Positions 8,274 through 17,094 of a DNA stretch of 64,000 nucleotides are shown piece after piece. Numbering within the stretch: position 1 is the stretch's first letter; each line of letters starts with the position of its first letter. The position numbers and the translations under genes were made by a program. Location of the stretch: contig JBLNEO010000116.1 in the NCBI GenBank assembly GCA_050262775.1, positions 7,094 through 71,093 on the forward strand, read 5' to 3'. Below the pieces are notes generated by a model that saw only the letters and a list, made by a program, of their open reading frames with translations, did no database searches and was not told the DNA's origin. The stretch is from DATHTC01 sp050262775 (GTDB lineage: Bacteria; Actinomycetota; Thermoleophilia; Gaiellales; Gaiellaceae).

Positions 8274-8293
8274 GAGGCCCCGTGCGGGGCCTC
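8274..8293 (+). terminator. Hairpin terminator after the parAB unit
   Basis: Perfect inverted repeat GAGGCCCC / GGGGCCTC with a four-base GTGC loop, starting two bases after the preceding stop codon. There is no T-run, as is common in GC-rich Actinomycetota. It separates the parAB unit from the oppositely oriented tRNA gene. Confidence 0.7.
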
Positions 8294-8305
8294 GGGAGGT
8301 GGAGG

Positions 8306-8379
<74 letters not shown>

Positions 8380-8473
8380 GCGGGAGCGCGATTGTAGCGA
8401 CAGCGTGCCGCTCCCGAAGCCTGGTTTCGGGCCGACCCCCCTGAGCTATCCTCGGACGGAGGAGCCAGGCGCG

Positions 8474-8968
8474 ATGCAGCAGATGGTCATCTACGGCGTG
8501 AGCTTCGACCTCGTCGGCAAGCAGCCGATCGTGCTCCTGAAGACGGCCGAGGGGAACAAGTTCCTCCCCATCTGGATCGGCCACTCGGAGGCCGCGGCGA
8601 TCCTCATGAAGCTCCAGAACAACGAGAGCGCGCGGCCGATGACGCACGACCTGTTCACCGACGTGCTCGGTCAGCTCGACGCGCGCGTCGCCCGCGTCAC
8701 GGTCACGGAGCTGCGCGAGAACACCTTCTACGCGCAGATCACGCTCCAGCAGGACGGGTCCGAGATCGAGGTCGACTCGCGGCCGTCCGACGCGATCGCC
8801 CTCGCGATCCGGGCCGAGGCGCCGATCTTCGTCGCCGACGAGGTGATCGACGAGTCGGCGATCGAGTTCGAGGGCGAGGAGATCAACGAGGAGGAGATGG
8901 TCGACGAGTTCAAGCGGTTCCTCGACCGCGTCTCCCCCGACGAGTTCGCGTCGGACTCGGACGAGTAG
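8474..8968 (+). CDS. Bifunctional nuclease family protein (BFN, DUF151)
   Basis: A 164-residue protein of the BFN/DUF151 family, whose plant members have DNase and RNase activity; bacterial roles are poorly known. Recognisable segments are LKTAEGNKFLPIWIGHSEAAAI (about 25-46), RPMTHDLFTDVL and VDSRPSDAIALAIR. The C-terminus is strongly acidic. I chose ATG 8474, with GGAGGAG at 8458-8464, over an upstream in-frame GTG. A TATCCT hexamer at 8447-8452 is a likely -10 giving a short leader. It stands alone between a tRNA and a convergent gene. Confidence 0.88.
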   Translation: MQQMVIYGVSFDLVGKQPIVLLKTAEGNKFLPIWIGHSEAAAILMKLQNNESARPMTHDLFTDVLGQLDARVARVTVTELRENTFYAQITLQQDGSEIEVDSRPSDAIALAIRAEAPIFVADEVIDESAIEFEGEEINEEEMVDEFKRFLDRVSPDEFASDSDE

Positions 8969-9238
8969 TCAGCGCTCGAGCTCGCGCTTCGTCAGCGCGA
9001 GCACCGTCTCGATCAGCTCCCGCACGCCCTCGGGCGACAGCGGGCCCGCGTTCGCGGCCTGCAGCTCGGCCACGAGCCGCGCCTCGCGCTCGGGGTCGAG
9101 GAAGGCGATCCCGCGCGCCTCCTTGTACGCCTTGAGCTCTGCGACGAGCCGCAGCCGCTCGTTCACGGCCTCGACGACGGCGCGGTCGCGCGCCGCGATC
9201 CGGCCCCGCAGCTCGTCGACGTGCGGATCCCGGCTCAC
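8969..9238 (-). CDS. Chorismate mutase (AroQ class)
   Basis: Converts chorismate to prephenate, entering Phe and Tyr synthesis. The 89-residue protein is an all-helical AroQ-type domain: VDELRGRIAARDRAVVEAVNERLRLVAELKAYK carries the conserved Arg of helix 1 and the ELKAYK lysine, followed by DPEREARLVAEL. The start is the GTG at 9238, which overlaps the stop of the L,D-transpeptidase gene by four bases, so the two are co-translated. No regulatory or prephenate dehydratase domain is fused. Its stop abuts that of the convergent nuclease-family gene. Confidence 0.85.
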   Translation of the reverse strand: MSRDPHVDELRGRIAARDRAVVEAVNERLRLVAELKAYKEARGIAFLDPEREARLVAELQAANAGPLSPEGVRELIETVLALTKRELER

Positions 9239-10590
9239 CAGTAGATGACGACCGTCTGCCCCTCCGCGAACTGCGCGAAGAGCCGCGGCGCGATCCACAT
9301 GGGAACGCGGACGCAGCCGTGCGAGGCGGGGTAGGCCGGGACGGACGGGTAGCCGTGGATCGCGAAGCCGCGGAGGAAGTACATCGGGTACCAGAGCACC
9401 CAGTCCCAGCCGACGATCTTCCGGTAGATGTGGAACGACCCGAGCGGCGTGTTCCCGGTGGCGCCGGTGGAGACGTGGACGACGGCGGTGACACGGCTGT
9501 CGCGGACCGCCATCAGGTACTGGCCGCCCTTGCTGACCTCGATGTGGGAGCCGCGCTGCCGCGGCATCGGCGCCCGTGCGCCGACGAGACGCCGCCAGGT
9601 CCGCTCGTCGAGCCGTCCCGTCTGCGGGAGACGCTCGACCGCCTGGAAGGCCAGCACGGCCTGCAGCGTCTCGAACCCGAAGGTGCCGTCGGCCGCCGGC
9701 AGCGCGTAGTGGAGCTCGGCCAGCCGTCGCTCGAGCGCGAGCACGCCCGCGCCGCGTGAGCCGAGCGCGAGGTCGGGCCGTGCGACGACGGCGCTGAGGG
9801 TCTTCGGCCTCGCGGCGAGGTAGCCGTCGGCCGGCTCGACCGCGACCCGCACCGACAGGAGCGCGGGCGCGCCCGACGGGAGGCGCACCGCCGCCGCCCC
9901 GGCATACGTCCCGCCGGCGACGCGCCTGCCGCCGCGGGTGACGCGGACGACGAGCCGCCCGGCCGCCGCCGGGCGCACGCGCGCGACGAGCCGCAGCGGC
10001 TCCCCGACGACGCCCGAGCCGACGACGCGTGCCTCGACCGCCGGCACGAGGGCCGTGGCATCCGGTTGCGAGTCGTACCCGGCCACCCTGGCTCGGAACG
10101 GCCCGCGGGAGAGCAGGCGGCCGCGCAGCACGAAGCCGCCGCCCTCGCCGGTCCGGCCGCGGGCGACGGCGCTCCGCGGCCCGCGGATCTCCACCGCGGC
10201 GCGCGCGATCGCGGGCCAGATCGACCCGGTGAAGCGTCCGCGCCCGCCGTAGCGCCCGCGCACGGGGGCGTCGAAGGCGATGCGGTACGCGGTGACGACC
10301 GCCTCGGCGCGCGACTCCTCGCCCGTGGCGCTCACCGCCGTCGCGAGGGCCCGGTAGACGCCGGCGGTCGCGTAGTCGTGGCGGACGGTCGTGCCCTCGG
10401 CGGTCGTCCCGTCGCCGAAGTCCCAGCGCACGATCGTGGCGTCGGTCTGCGCCGTGAACGTCACGGGCAGCGGCGCCAGCCCCGCGGTGCGATCCGCCGC
10501 CACCGCCAGCGACGGCGCCGCGGCGTGCGCGAACGGTGCCGTCGCCAGGGCGGCGACGGCGGCGAGCGTCGTCGCGGCGCCGCGCGTCAC
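9235..10590 (-). CDS. Secreted L,D-transpeptidase (PKD, peptidoglycan-binding and YkuD domains)
   Basis: Cross-links peptidoglycan stem peptides or anchors proteins to the wall. The 451 residues begin with a signal-like segment (AATTLAAVAALATAPFAHA), then a PKD-type domain (VRWDFGDGTTAEGTTVRHDY), a beta-rich middle, a peptidoglycan-binding motif (LERRLAELHYALPAADGTFG... AVLAFQ), and a C-terminal YkuD domain with IHGYPSVPAYPASHGCVRV, containing catalytic His and Cys. The GTG start at 10590 overlaps the upstream CPBP gene by four bases. The architecture is a known actinobacterial type; substrate is not evident. Confidence 0.9.
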   Translation of the reverse strand: MTRGAATTLAAVAALATAPFAHAAAPSLAVAADRTAGLAPLPVTFTAQTDATIVRWDFGDGTTAEGTTVRHDYATAGVYRALATAVSATGEESRAEAVVTAYRIAFDAPVRGRYGGRGRFTGSIWPAIARAAVEIRGPRSAVARGRTGEGGGFVLRGRLLSRGPFRARVAGYDSQPDATALVPAVEARVVGSGVVGEPLRLVARVRPAAAGRLVVRVTRGGRRVAGGTYAGAAAVRLPSGAPALLSVRVAVEPADGYLAARPKTLSAVVARPDLALGSRGAGVLALERRLAELHYALPAADGTFGFETLQAVLAFQAVERLPQTGRLDERTWRRLVGARAPMPRQRGSHIEVSKGGQYLMAVRDSRVTAVVHVSTGATGNTPLGSFHIYRKIVGWDWVLWYPMYFLRGFAIHGYPSVPAYPASHGCVRVPMWIAPRLFAQFAEGQTVVIYW

Positions 10591-11312
10591 GTGTCCCCGC
10601 CCACGGTGACGGCGAGGAGCAGGGCGATCGCGTTGAAGCACGCGTGCAGCGCGATCGTCGGGTACACGCTGTCCGAGCGGTCGCGGATGAACGCGAGCCC
10701 GCACCCGAGGAAGACGAAGATCGGCAGGCCCTCGAGCACGCCGTGCCCGAGCGCGAAGAGGACGCCGGTCACGCCGATCGCGACCGTGGCGCCGTACGGC
10801 ACGAGCAGCGAGAAGCCGAGCCCGCGGAACATCAGCTCCTCGACGACCGGGACGAACGCGACGACGACCAGCGCGTTCGCGAGGAACGGGACGGCACGGC
10901 TCGAGTCCCAGCCCTCGGGGGTCAGCCCCTGCTCCTTGCCGGGATTGGCGCCGAAGAGGCCGACGATGAACGCGACCACGTAGGTGCCGACGAACACGCC
11001 GACCGCCATCGCAGCGGCCGTCGCCCAGGATCGGGGGCGCCGGAGGGCGAGGAGCTCCCGCTTCGGGTAGCCCACCGCGAGCCACAGGACGATTCCGAGG
11101 AGGACGCCGAACTGGATCAGCGCCGCGGCGAAGGTCGACCACTCGTACAGGAGGTCGCGCGAGTCCTGACCCTCCGTCGTCGGGCTCGCGTAGCGGCCGG
11201 CGTAGTTGACCGTGATCAGCGTGAGGACGACCGCGAGCCAGATGGCGAGCCGCGTCGTCCCCGGCGCACGGCGATCCTCGGTCGTCGTCTCGGCCACGGG
11301 CTCGTGGATCAT
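10587..11312 (-). CDS. CPBP-family intramembrane metalloprotease
   Basis: Membrane protein of 241 residues with about six to eight hydrophobic helices. The CPBP (Abi) signature is present: EELMFRG (EExxxR), LFALGHG and the late LHACFNAIALL, supplying Glu and His zinc ligands as in Rce1-type proteases. Function of bacterial members is mostly unknown (processing, immunity or stress). It starts at ATG 11312 and is translationally coupled to the L,D-transpeptidase gene. It diverges from the DUF2203 gene with only six bases between start codons. Confidence 0.88.
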   Translation of the reverse strand: MIHEPVAETTTEDRRAPGTTRLAIWLAVVLTLITVNYAGRYASPTTEGQDSRDLLYEWSTFAAALIQFGVLLGIVLWLAVGYPKRELLALRRPRSWATAAAMAVGVFVGTYVVAFIVGLFGANPGKEQGLTPEGWDSSRAVPFLANALVVVAFVPVVEELMFRGLGFSLLVPYGATVAIGVTGVLFALGHGVLEGLPIFVFLGCGLAFIRDRSDSVYPTIALHACFNAIALLLAVTVGGDT

Positions 11313-11318
11313 ACGGAC

Positions 11319-11729
11319 GTGGCCAGTCCGATCTTCAGCCCCGGCGAGGCGAATCGGCTGCTCCCGCGCGTGCGGCCGCTCGTCGAGCGGATGGTCGAGC
11401 ACCGGAGACGTCTGGTCGCCGCGCAGCGTGTCCGGGAGCGCGCGCTCGGGCGGATCGCGGGCAACGGCGGCGACTACTCGCCGGGGGAGCTCGCGGATCT
11501 CGCCGAGGACGTCGAGCGGGAGGCGACGGAGGTGGCGCGCGCCGTTCGCGCGCTCACGGAGCTCGGCGTCCAGGTCAAGGACCTCGACTCGGGGCTCGTC
11601 GACTTCCCGGCCGCGCGCGCCGACGGCGAGATCGTCCTGCTCTGCTGGCGGCTCGGCGAGGACGAGATCGCCTGGTGGCACAGCGAGCAGGGCGGCTTCG
11701 CCGGCCGCCGCCCGCTCTCGGAGCTCTGA
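11319..11729 (+). CDS. DUF2203 family protein
   Basis: A 136-residue soluble protein starting SPIFSPGEANRLLPRVRPLVERM, the DUF2203 hallmark, with LGVQVKDLDSGLVDFPA and a Trp-rich end WRLGEDEIAWWHSEQGGFAGR. Function unknown for the family. It starts at GTG 11319, seven bases from the divergent CPBP start; GATCAT at 11307-11312 is a weak -10 candidate six bases before the GTG. MscS follows after 35 bases. Confidence 0.85.
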   Translation: MASPIFSPGEANRLLPRVRPLVERMVEHRRRLVAAQRVRERALGRIAGNGGDYSPGELADLAEDVEREATEVARAVRALTELGVQVKDLDSGLVDFPAARADGEIVLLCWRLGEDEIAWWHSEQGGFAGRRPLSEL

Positions 11730-11764
11730 GGATCGCGGCGGGCGGCGTCGAAGGAGGGACGTCC

Positions 11765-12481
11765 ATGGAGTTCTGGGAGCGTGCCGCCACCGTCGCCGCC
11801 GTGATCGGTGCGTCGCTGATCGTCGCGAAGCTCGTCGACCGCCGCATGGCGAAGCGTCGGCTCGCGCCGGGCGTCGCGACGCGGTACGCCGTCCTTCGTC
11901 GGAGCATCGTCGCGGTCATCATCGGGGTCGGCGTCTTCTCGGCACTCCTCACGATCCCCGCGATCAGCTCGATCGCGGGCGCCGTGCTCGGATCGGCCGC
12001 GGTGGTCGGGCTCGTCGTCGGCTTCGCGGCGCAGGCGACGCTCTCGAACTTCATCGCGGGCGTGATGATCGCGTTCACGCAACCGCTGCGGATCGGCGAC
12101 CGCGTCGAGGTCACGGGCCAGACCGGGATCGTCGAGGAGATCGGCTTGACGTACACGTTCATCCGGCTCGACGACGGGTCCCGCCTCGTGATTCCCAACG
12201 CTACGCTTGCCGCCAACACGATTCGCAACGCGACGATCGTGAACCCCGAGAAGGTCGCGGAGGTCACCGTGCAGGTCCCGTTGAGCCAGGAGCTCCGCCC
12301 GATCCTGGCGTCCCTCGAGCAAGCCCTCGACGACGCCGAGGTGTTCGTGCGCTCCCTCGAGGGCACCGCGACGGTGGTGGTGCAGCAGCGCGCGCGGTCG
12401 GAGGCGGACGCCGAGCGCACGCAGCGCGACCTGCGGCTCCGCGTCCACGAGGCGCTCCGCGCGGAGGGCGTCTTCGCGTGA
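11765..12481 (+). CDS. Small-conductance mechanosensitive ion channel family protein (MscS-like)
   Basis: Membrane channel of 238 residues that opens under membrane tension. Two N-terminal hydrophobic segments precede the pore-lining TM3-like helix (AGAVLGSAAVVGLVVGFAAQATLSNFIAGVMIAF, about 75-108) and the MscS beta domain (GDRVEVTGQTGIVEEIGLTYTFIRLDDGSRLVIPNATL). The ATG at 11765 is preceded by AAGGAGGG at 11751-11758. Its stop overlaps the GTG of the following penicillin-binding protein gene, suggesting co-expression of cell-envelope functions. Confidence 0.92.
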   Translation: MEFWERAATVAAVIGASLIVAKLVDRRMAKRRLAPGVATRYAVLRRSIVAVIIGVGVFSALLTIPAISSIAGAVLGSAAVVGLVVGFAAQATLSNFIAGVMIAFTQPLRIGDRVEVTGQTGIVEEIGLTYTFIRLDDGSRLVIPNATLAANTIRNATIVNPEKVAEVTVQVPLSQELRPILASLEQALDDAEVFVRSLEGTATVVVQQRARSEADAERTQRDLRLRVHEALRAEGVFA

Positions 12482-14670
12482 CGCCGCCGGCGGGGCGACC
12501 GATCGAGGGCGTCAACCACCGGCGCCGGCGCGCCCGCCGCCGCGCCCGCGCGGTCCGGAAGCGGCGGCTCGCCATCCTCGCCGTCCTCGCGGCGGTGGTC
12601 GTGGTCTCGGTGTCCGCCGCGGCCGTGGGCGGCGCGGCCGCCGTCGCGTCGAACTGCGAGCTCTCGACGCTCCGGCCGGTGTCGATCGGCCAGAACTCGT
12701 TCGTGTACGCCGCCGACGGCTCCCTGCTCGGCTCGATCCCCGCCGAGAAGAACCGCCAGCCCGTTGCGCTCCGGGCGATGAGCCCGTGGCTCCCGAAGGC
12801 GACGATCGCGATCGAGGACCGCCGCTTCTACGAGCACGGCGGCGTCGACTTCGAGGGGATCGCCCGCGCGCTCGTCGAGGACATCAAGGCGGGACGCGTC
12901 GTCCAGGGCGGCTCGACGATCACGCAGCAGCTCGTCCGCAACCTCTACATCTCGAACGAGAAGACGCTGCAGCGGAAGGTGAAGGAGGCATGCCTCGCGA
13001 TCAAGCTCAACCGCGCGTGGTCGAAGGAGCGGATCCTCGCCGGCTACCTCAACCAGGTCTACTACGGCAGCCACGCGTACGGCGTCGAGGCCGCGTCGCA
13101 GACCTTCTTCTCGAAGCGCTCGCGGAACCTGACGCTCGTCGAGGCCGCGCTCATCGCCGGGCTCCCCCAGGCGCCGTCGGAGTACGACCCGTTCAAGAAC
13201 CCGAATCGCGCGACCGCCCGTCGCAACGAGGTGCTGCGGGCGATGTACGTGAACGGCGACGTCACGAGACCGGAGCTCGACGCGGCGCTCCGACAGCCGG
13301 TACGGCTCCGTGCGGGCAAGCTCTACACGCGGATCCGCGAGCCGTACTTCTTCTCGTTCGTCCGCGACGCGCTCATCGCCGAGTACGGCGCGAACACCGT
13401 GCGCTCGGGCGGTCTTCGCGTCTACACGACCGTCGACCGGAAGCTCCAGATCGCCGCGCGGAAGGCGATTACACAGACGCTCCCGTACAAGGACGACCCC
13501 GCGGCCGCGCTCGTCGCGATCGACCCGCACAACGGGCACATCCGGGCGATGGTGGCCGTCACGCCGGGCAAGCGCGCGAACCAGTTCAACCTCGCCTCGC
13601 AGGCGCGCCGCCAGGCGGGCTCGACGTTCAAGACGTTCGTCCTCACGGCCGCGATCAACGAGGGGATCAGCCCGTCGACCTCCTACCTCTCCGCGCCGTT
13701 CAAGTACGACCCCGCGGGCGACGGCAGCTGCGACTCCGACCCGCCGACGGCGTGGTGCCCGGAGACGTACGACCACACGTACATCGGCGTCACGAGCATC
13801 CACAACGCGACCCTCCGGTCGGACAACACCGTCTTCGCGCGGCTGACACTCGACGTCGGCCCCGAGAAGGTGGCGGAGATGGCGCGCAAGCTCGGCATCC
13901 GCAGCACGCTCCCGATCGTGCCGTCGCTCGGCCTCGGCGCGGGCGAGGTCTCGCCCCTGGAGATGTCCTCCGCGTACGCGACGCTCGCGGCGGGCGGCGT
14001 CTACTCGGCGCCGACCGCGATCCGGAAGGTGGTCCTCGCCAACGGCCAGGTCGACGAGGACGCCGGCTGGGGGAAGGTCAAGCGCGAGCGCGTGATCCCC
14101 GACTGGGTCGCCTACGAGGTGACGAAGATCCTCGAGGACAACGTCACCGGCGGGACGGGGTATCCGAACGCGTACATCGGGCGTCCCGCCGCGGGCAAGA
14201 CGGGCACCACCGACGACTTCACCGACGCCTGGTTCTGCGGCTTCGTGCCGAACCTCCAGGCGACCGTCTGGGTCGGGTATCCGAAGGGGAAGATCTCGAT
14301 GGACGACGTGCACGGGATCCGCGTGGCGGGCGGCACGTTCCCGGCGCAGATCTGGGGGATCTTCATGCGCAGCGTCACGGACGGCCGGCCCGTCCTCGAC
14401 TTCGCGCCCGCGACGACGTCGCCGGTCTGGACGTACCACCGCCTCCAGTACGCGCTCGACGGGAGCTACTACAGCTCGGATTCGTCGTCGAGCGGGTCGT
14501 CCGCGCCGCCGCCGCCGACCGAGTCGCAGACGACCGCCGAGGCGCCGGCGACGCCCCAGCCGACGACGACGGCGCCGCCGCCTCAGGCCGAGCCGCCTCC
14601 GCCGCCGCCCGCGACCGAGCCGGCGCCTCCACCGGCGACCGAGCCGCCGCCCGGCCAAGGCGCTGCGTAG
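12478..14670 (+). CDS. Class A penicillin-binding protein (transglycosylase/transpeptidase)
   Basis: Bifunctional peptidoglycan synthase of 730 residues. A basic cytosolic N-terminus (RRRRARRRARAVRKRR) precedes one TM helix (about 31-57). The GT51 glycosyltransferase domain has the catalytic EDRRFYEHGGVD (Glu113) and GGSTITQQLVRNLY. The transpeptidase domain has STFK (about 382-385), SDN (448-450) and KTGT (574-577). The C-terminal tail, from about residue 660, is low-complexity Pro/Thr/Glu-rich and probably extracytoplasmic. The GTG start overlaps mscS by four bases. Confidence 0.95.
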   Translation: MTPPAGRPIEGVNHRRRRARRRARAVRKRRLAILAVLAAVVVVSVSAAAVGGAAAVASNCELSTLRPVSIGQNSFVYAADGSLLGSIPAEKNRQPVALRAMSPWLPKATIAIEDRRFYEHGGVDFEGIARALVEDIKAGRVVQGGSTITQQLVRNLYISNEKTLQRKVKEACLAIKLNRAWSKERILAGYLNQVYYGSHAYGVEAASQTFFSKRSRNLTLVEAALIAGLPQAPSEYDPFKNPNRATARRNEVLRAMYVNGDVTRPELDAALRQPVRLRAGKLYTRIREPYFFSFVRDALIAEYGANTVRSGGLRVYTTVDRKLQIAARKAITQTLPYKDDPAAALVAIDPHNGHIRAMVAVTPGKRANQFNLASQARRQAGSTFKTFVLTAAINEGISPSTSYLSAPFKYDPAGDGSCDSDPPTAWCPETYDHTYIGVTSIHNATLRSDNTVFARLTLDVGPEKVAEMARKLGIRSTLPIVPSLGLGAGEVSPLEMSSAYATLAAGGVYSAPTAIRKVVLANGQVDEDAGWGKVKRERVIPDWVAYEVTKILEDNVTGGTGYPNAYIGRPAAGKTGTTDDFTDAWFCGFVPNLQATVWVGYPKGKISMDDVHGIRVAGGTFPAQIWGIFMRSVTDGRPVLDFAPATTSPVWTYHRLQYALDGSYYSSDSSSSGSSAPPPPTESQTTAEAPATPQPTTTAPPPQAEPPPPPPATEPAPPPATEPPPGQGAA

Positions 14671-14710
14671 CCGGCTCCCGCTCCTCGCCGGTGCCGCCAC
14701 CGCGGCGCTC

Positions 14711-15859
14711 GTGGCGACGTGTGCGGTGCTCGCGTGGCCCGAGGCTTCCACCGTCGTCCCGACGGACGGCGGGCATCCACAGGGTGATCCGGCCTGGGCG
14801 CGCGCGTTCCTCGCCTGCGCCGTCGCCGCGACCGTCGCGTACGCGGTGGGCGCGTGGCTCGTCGCGCGCCGTGGTGCGTCGAGGCGTGCGGTCGCGGTCA
14901 TCGCGGTCGCCGTGCAGCTCGTCCCGCTCGCCGCGCCGCTCCTGCTCTCGACCGACGCCTGGACGTACTGGGCGTACGGACGCGTCGCGGCCGTCCATCA
15001 CGAGAGCCCGTACCGGGAGCCGCCCTCGTCCTTCCCGGGCGACCCCGCGCTGCCGTGGATGGGCGCCGACTGGCAGGACCGGACGTCGGTCTACGGACCC
15101 GCGTTCACGCTCGCCTCCGAGCCCGTGGCGCTCGCCGTGGGTGACTCCCACGACGCGGCCGCGTGGGCATACAAGGCGCTCGCCGCGGCGGCGGCGCTGA
15201 CCGCGGCGTTCCTGGCGGCGCGGCTCGCGCGCCGGCCGGCGCTCGCGCTCGCGCTCGCGGGGTGGAACCCGGTGCTCGCGATCCACGCGGCGGGCGGCGG
15301 CCACAACGACGCCTGGGTCGGCGCGCTCGTCCTCGCCGCGCTCGCGCTCGCCGCGGCAGAGCGGCGGCGGCTCGCAGGCGCCGCCTGGGCGCTGGCCGCG
15401 CTCATCAAGTGGGTCCCGCTCGTGTTCCTCGTCCTGCGCGGGATCGAGGCGCGGGCGACGGGCCGCCGGGTCTCTCACGTCGGCTTCGCCGCTGCCGCTG
15501 CCGCGGTCGCGGTGGTGGCGACGATCCTCTGGGGCCTCGGGTGGCTCGGCGCGTTCGGCCCGCTCGCCGAGAACGTGGCGGCGACGACGTCCTACGCGCT
15601 GCCGAGTCGTCTCGGACTCCCGGGGTGGGTCGGCCTCGTCGCGTTCGCCGCCGCGTTCGCCTGGCTCGCACGCCAGGCTGCCCGGGGTCGCGCGCGGCTC
15701 GGGCTCGCGGCCGGGCTCATGCTCGTGACGGCCCCGTACCTCACGCCGTGGTACCTCGCGTGGACCGTGCCGCTCGCCGCCGCCGAGGAGGACGCGACGG
15801 CACGCATCCTCGCCGTCGCGCTCAGCCTCTACCTCGTGCCGCAGACGATCCCGACCTAG
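14711..15859 (+). CDS. Polytopic membrane glycosyltransferase (GT-C / DUF2029-like)
   Basis: About 382 residues with some ten hydrophobic helices. The loop after the second or third helix, LLSTDAWTYWAYGRVAAVHHESPYREPP, resembles the acidic first-loop motif of polyprenyl-phosphate-sugar-dependent GT-C enzymes such as mycobacterial mannosyltransferases; GGGHNDAWVGALVLAAL and PYLTPWYLAW also fit. Homology-like hydrophobic sequence continues upstream of the GTG (RSRLPLLAGAATAA), where only a CTG at 14663 could start it. Sugar and acceptor cannot be told. It ends in a CTAG shared with the convergent kinase gene. Confidence 0.75.
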   Translation: MATCAVLAWPEASTVVPTDGGHPQGDPAWARAFLACAVAATVAYAVGAWLVARRGASRRAVAVIAVAVQLVPLAAPLLLSTDAWTYWAYGRVAAVHHESPYREPPSSFPGDPALPWMGADWQDRTSVYGPAFTLASEPVALAVGDSHDAAAWAYKALAAAAALTAAFLAARLARRPALALALAGWNPVLAIHAAGGGHNDAWVGALVLAALALAAAERRRLAGAAWALAALIKWVPLVFLVLRGIEARATGRRVSHVGFAAAAAAVAVVATILWGLGWLGAFGPLAENVAATTSYALPSRLGLPGWVGLVAFAAAFAWLARQAARGRARLGLAAGLMLVTAPYLTPWYLAWTVPLAAAEEDATARILAVALSLYLVPQTIPT

Positions 15860-17073
15860 GGCGCGGTCGCCGTGCCGACCGTCGTCTCGGTCGGAGGCGC
15901 CGACGTCACCGGGGACACGGTCGTCGTCGGCTCGTCCGTGAGCACCGGAGGCTCCGTCGTCGTCACGGGAGGCGCCTCGGTCGTCGCCGGCGCCGTGGGC
16001 CGGGCGCCGGCCGTGTCGGCCGTGGTGACGCCGTCCGTGGTTGCCGTCGGCTCCGCCGGCACGCTCGCGGTCACGCCGGCGGCCGCCGGCGGCGCGACGG
16101 ACTCCGCGCGTGCGCGCGGGGAGGTGGTACCCGCCGCCGGGACCGAGTCGTCGCCCGTCGCGAGGACGGCGGCGACGGCGCCTGCGGCGCCGAGGACGAG
16201 CACCGCGGCGAGCGCACCGATCGTCGTCGCGGGGCGCCGGCGGCCGGCTGCCGGACCGGCTGCCGTCGCCCGTGTCGCCGCCGGCCGCGCGAGCTCGGCC
16301 AGGAGTGCGCCCCCGTCGGCCGGCCGGTCCCCGGGATGCTTCGCGAGCGCCGCAGCGGCGAGGCTCTCGAGTCGCGGCGGTGCGTCCGGGCGCAGGTCCG
16401 TGATCGGGGGCGGCGCGTCGCGCAGGTGCATCGCCGCCACCGCGAGCGGGTCGTCCGCGACGAACGGCATCCGCCCGGTCAGCATCCGGTAGAGGACGAC
16501 GCCGAAGGAGTAGACGTCGCTCGCCGCCGTTGCGGCCTCGCCCGCGGCCTGCTCCGGCGCGATCGTGGCGGCGGTGCCGAGCACCGTGCCTGCTTCCGTC
16601 AACGTGCCGTCGTCGCCGAGCCGCGCGATCCCGAGGTCGGCCAGCTTGGGGCGGTCGTCGCCGTCGAAGAGGACGTTCGCAGGCTTGAGGTCACGGTGGA
16701 CGAGCCCGCGCGCGTGCGCGTGCGCGAGCCCCGCTGCGATGCCGGTCGCGATCCGCTCGGTCTCGGCGTCCGGGAGCGGCTCGCCCGGTCGGAGGCGCTC
16801 CTCGAGCGATCCGCCCGGCAGGAGCTCCAGCACGAGGTAGGCGCCCTCCTCGTCCTCGCCGACGTCGTAGACCCGCACGACGTTCGGGTGGCCGAGCGCG
16901 GCGGCCGCGCGCCCCTCCCGCTCGAACCGAACCCGGTCCGCGTCCGGGGAGAGGAGCTTGACGGCGACGCGGCGGTCGAGCTCGAGATCCTGCGCCTCCC
17001 ACACCGAGGCCGTGCCGCCCGTGCCGAGCGGCCGCTCGAGCCGGTACCGCCCGGCGATGAGGCGCTTGTCCAT
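15856..17073 (-). CDS. Membrane-anchored serine/threonine protein kinase
   Basis: Hanks-type kinase of 405 residues. The glycine loop LGTGGTASV (16-24), VAVK lysine (K39), HRDLKPAN catalytic loop (H126-D128) and a DLG in place of the usual DFG (146-148) are visible, followed by GTAATIAPEQ. A single TM helix lies at about 273-297. The external part has no PASTA domains; it is a Thr/Pro/Val-rich, probably disordered or glycosylated stretch. The gene starts at ATG and diverges from moeA with 21 bases between; its stop is shared with the upstream-convergent glycosyltransferase gene in CTAG. Confidence 0.93.
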   Translation of the reverse strand: MDKRLIAGRYRLERPLGTGGTASVWEAQDLELDRRVAVKLLSPDADRVRFEREGRAAAALGHPNVVRVYDVGEDEEGAYLVLELLPGGSLEERLRPGEPLPDAETERIATGIAAGLAHAHARGLVHRDLKPANVLFDGDDRPKLADLGIARLGDDGTLTEAGTVLGTAATIAPEQAAGEAATAASDVYSFGVVLYRMLTGRMPFVADDPLAVAAMHLRDAPPPITDLRPDAPPRLESLAAAALAKHPGDRPADGGALLAELARPAATRATAAGPAAGRRRPATTIGALAAVLVLGAAGAVAAVLATGDDSVPAAGTTSPRARAESVAPPAAAGVTASVPAEPTATTDGVTTADTAGARPTAPATTEAPPVTTTEPPVLTDEPTTTVSPVTSAPPTETTVGTATAP

Positions 17074-17078
17074 GGGAG

Positions 17079-17085
17079 TACGCTT
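17079..17085. promoter_or_regulatory. Putative shared -10 region between the kinase gene and moeA
   Basis: Plus strand reads TACGCT at 17079-17084, ten bases before the moeA GTG. Minus strand reads AAGCGT at 17085-17080, six bases before the kinase ATG. The plus-strand call is better than the minus-strand one. Confidence 0.35.
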
Positions 17086-17094
17086 CCCGCTCCC

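Noticed and set aside
14490..14667. Repetitive CCGCCGCCG-type tract at the end of the PBP gene
   Set aside because: It encodes a Pro/Thr/Glu-rich protein tail and is not a DNA repeat element or CRISPR-like array.
11575..14901. A very long open frame on the minus strand, antisense to mscS, the PBP gene and neighbours
   Set aside because: It is Arg/Ala/Gly-rich with no domain-like pattern and lies opposite genes with clear catalytic motifs; such antisense frames are expected in very GC-rich DNA.
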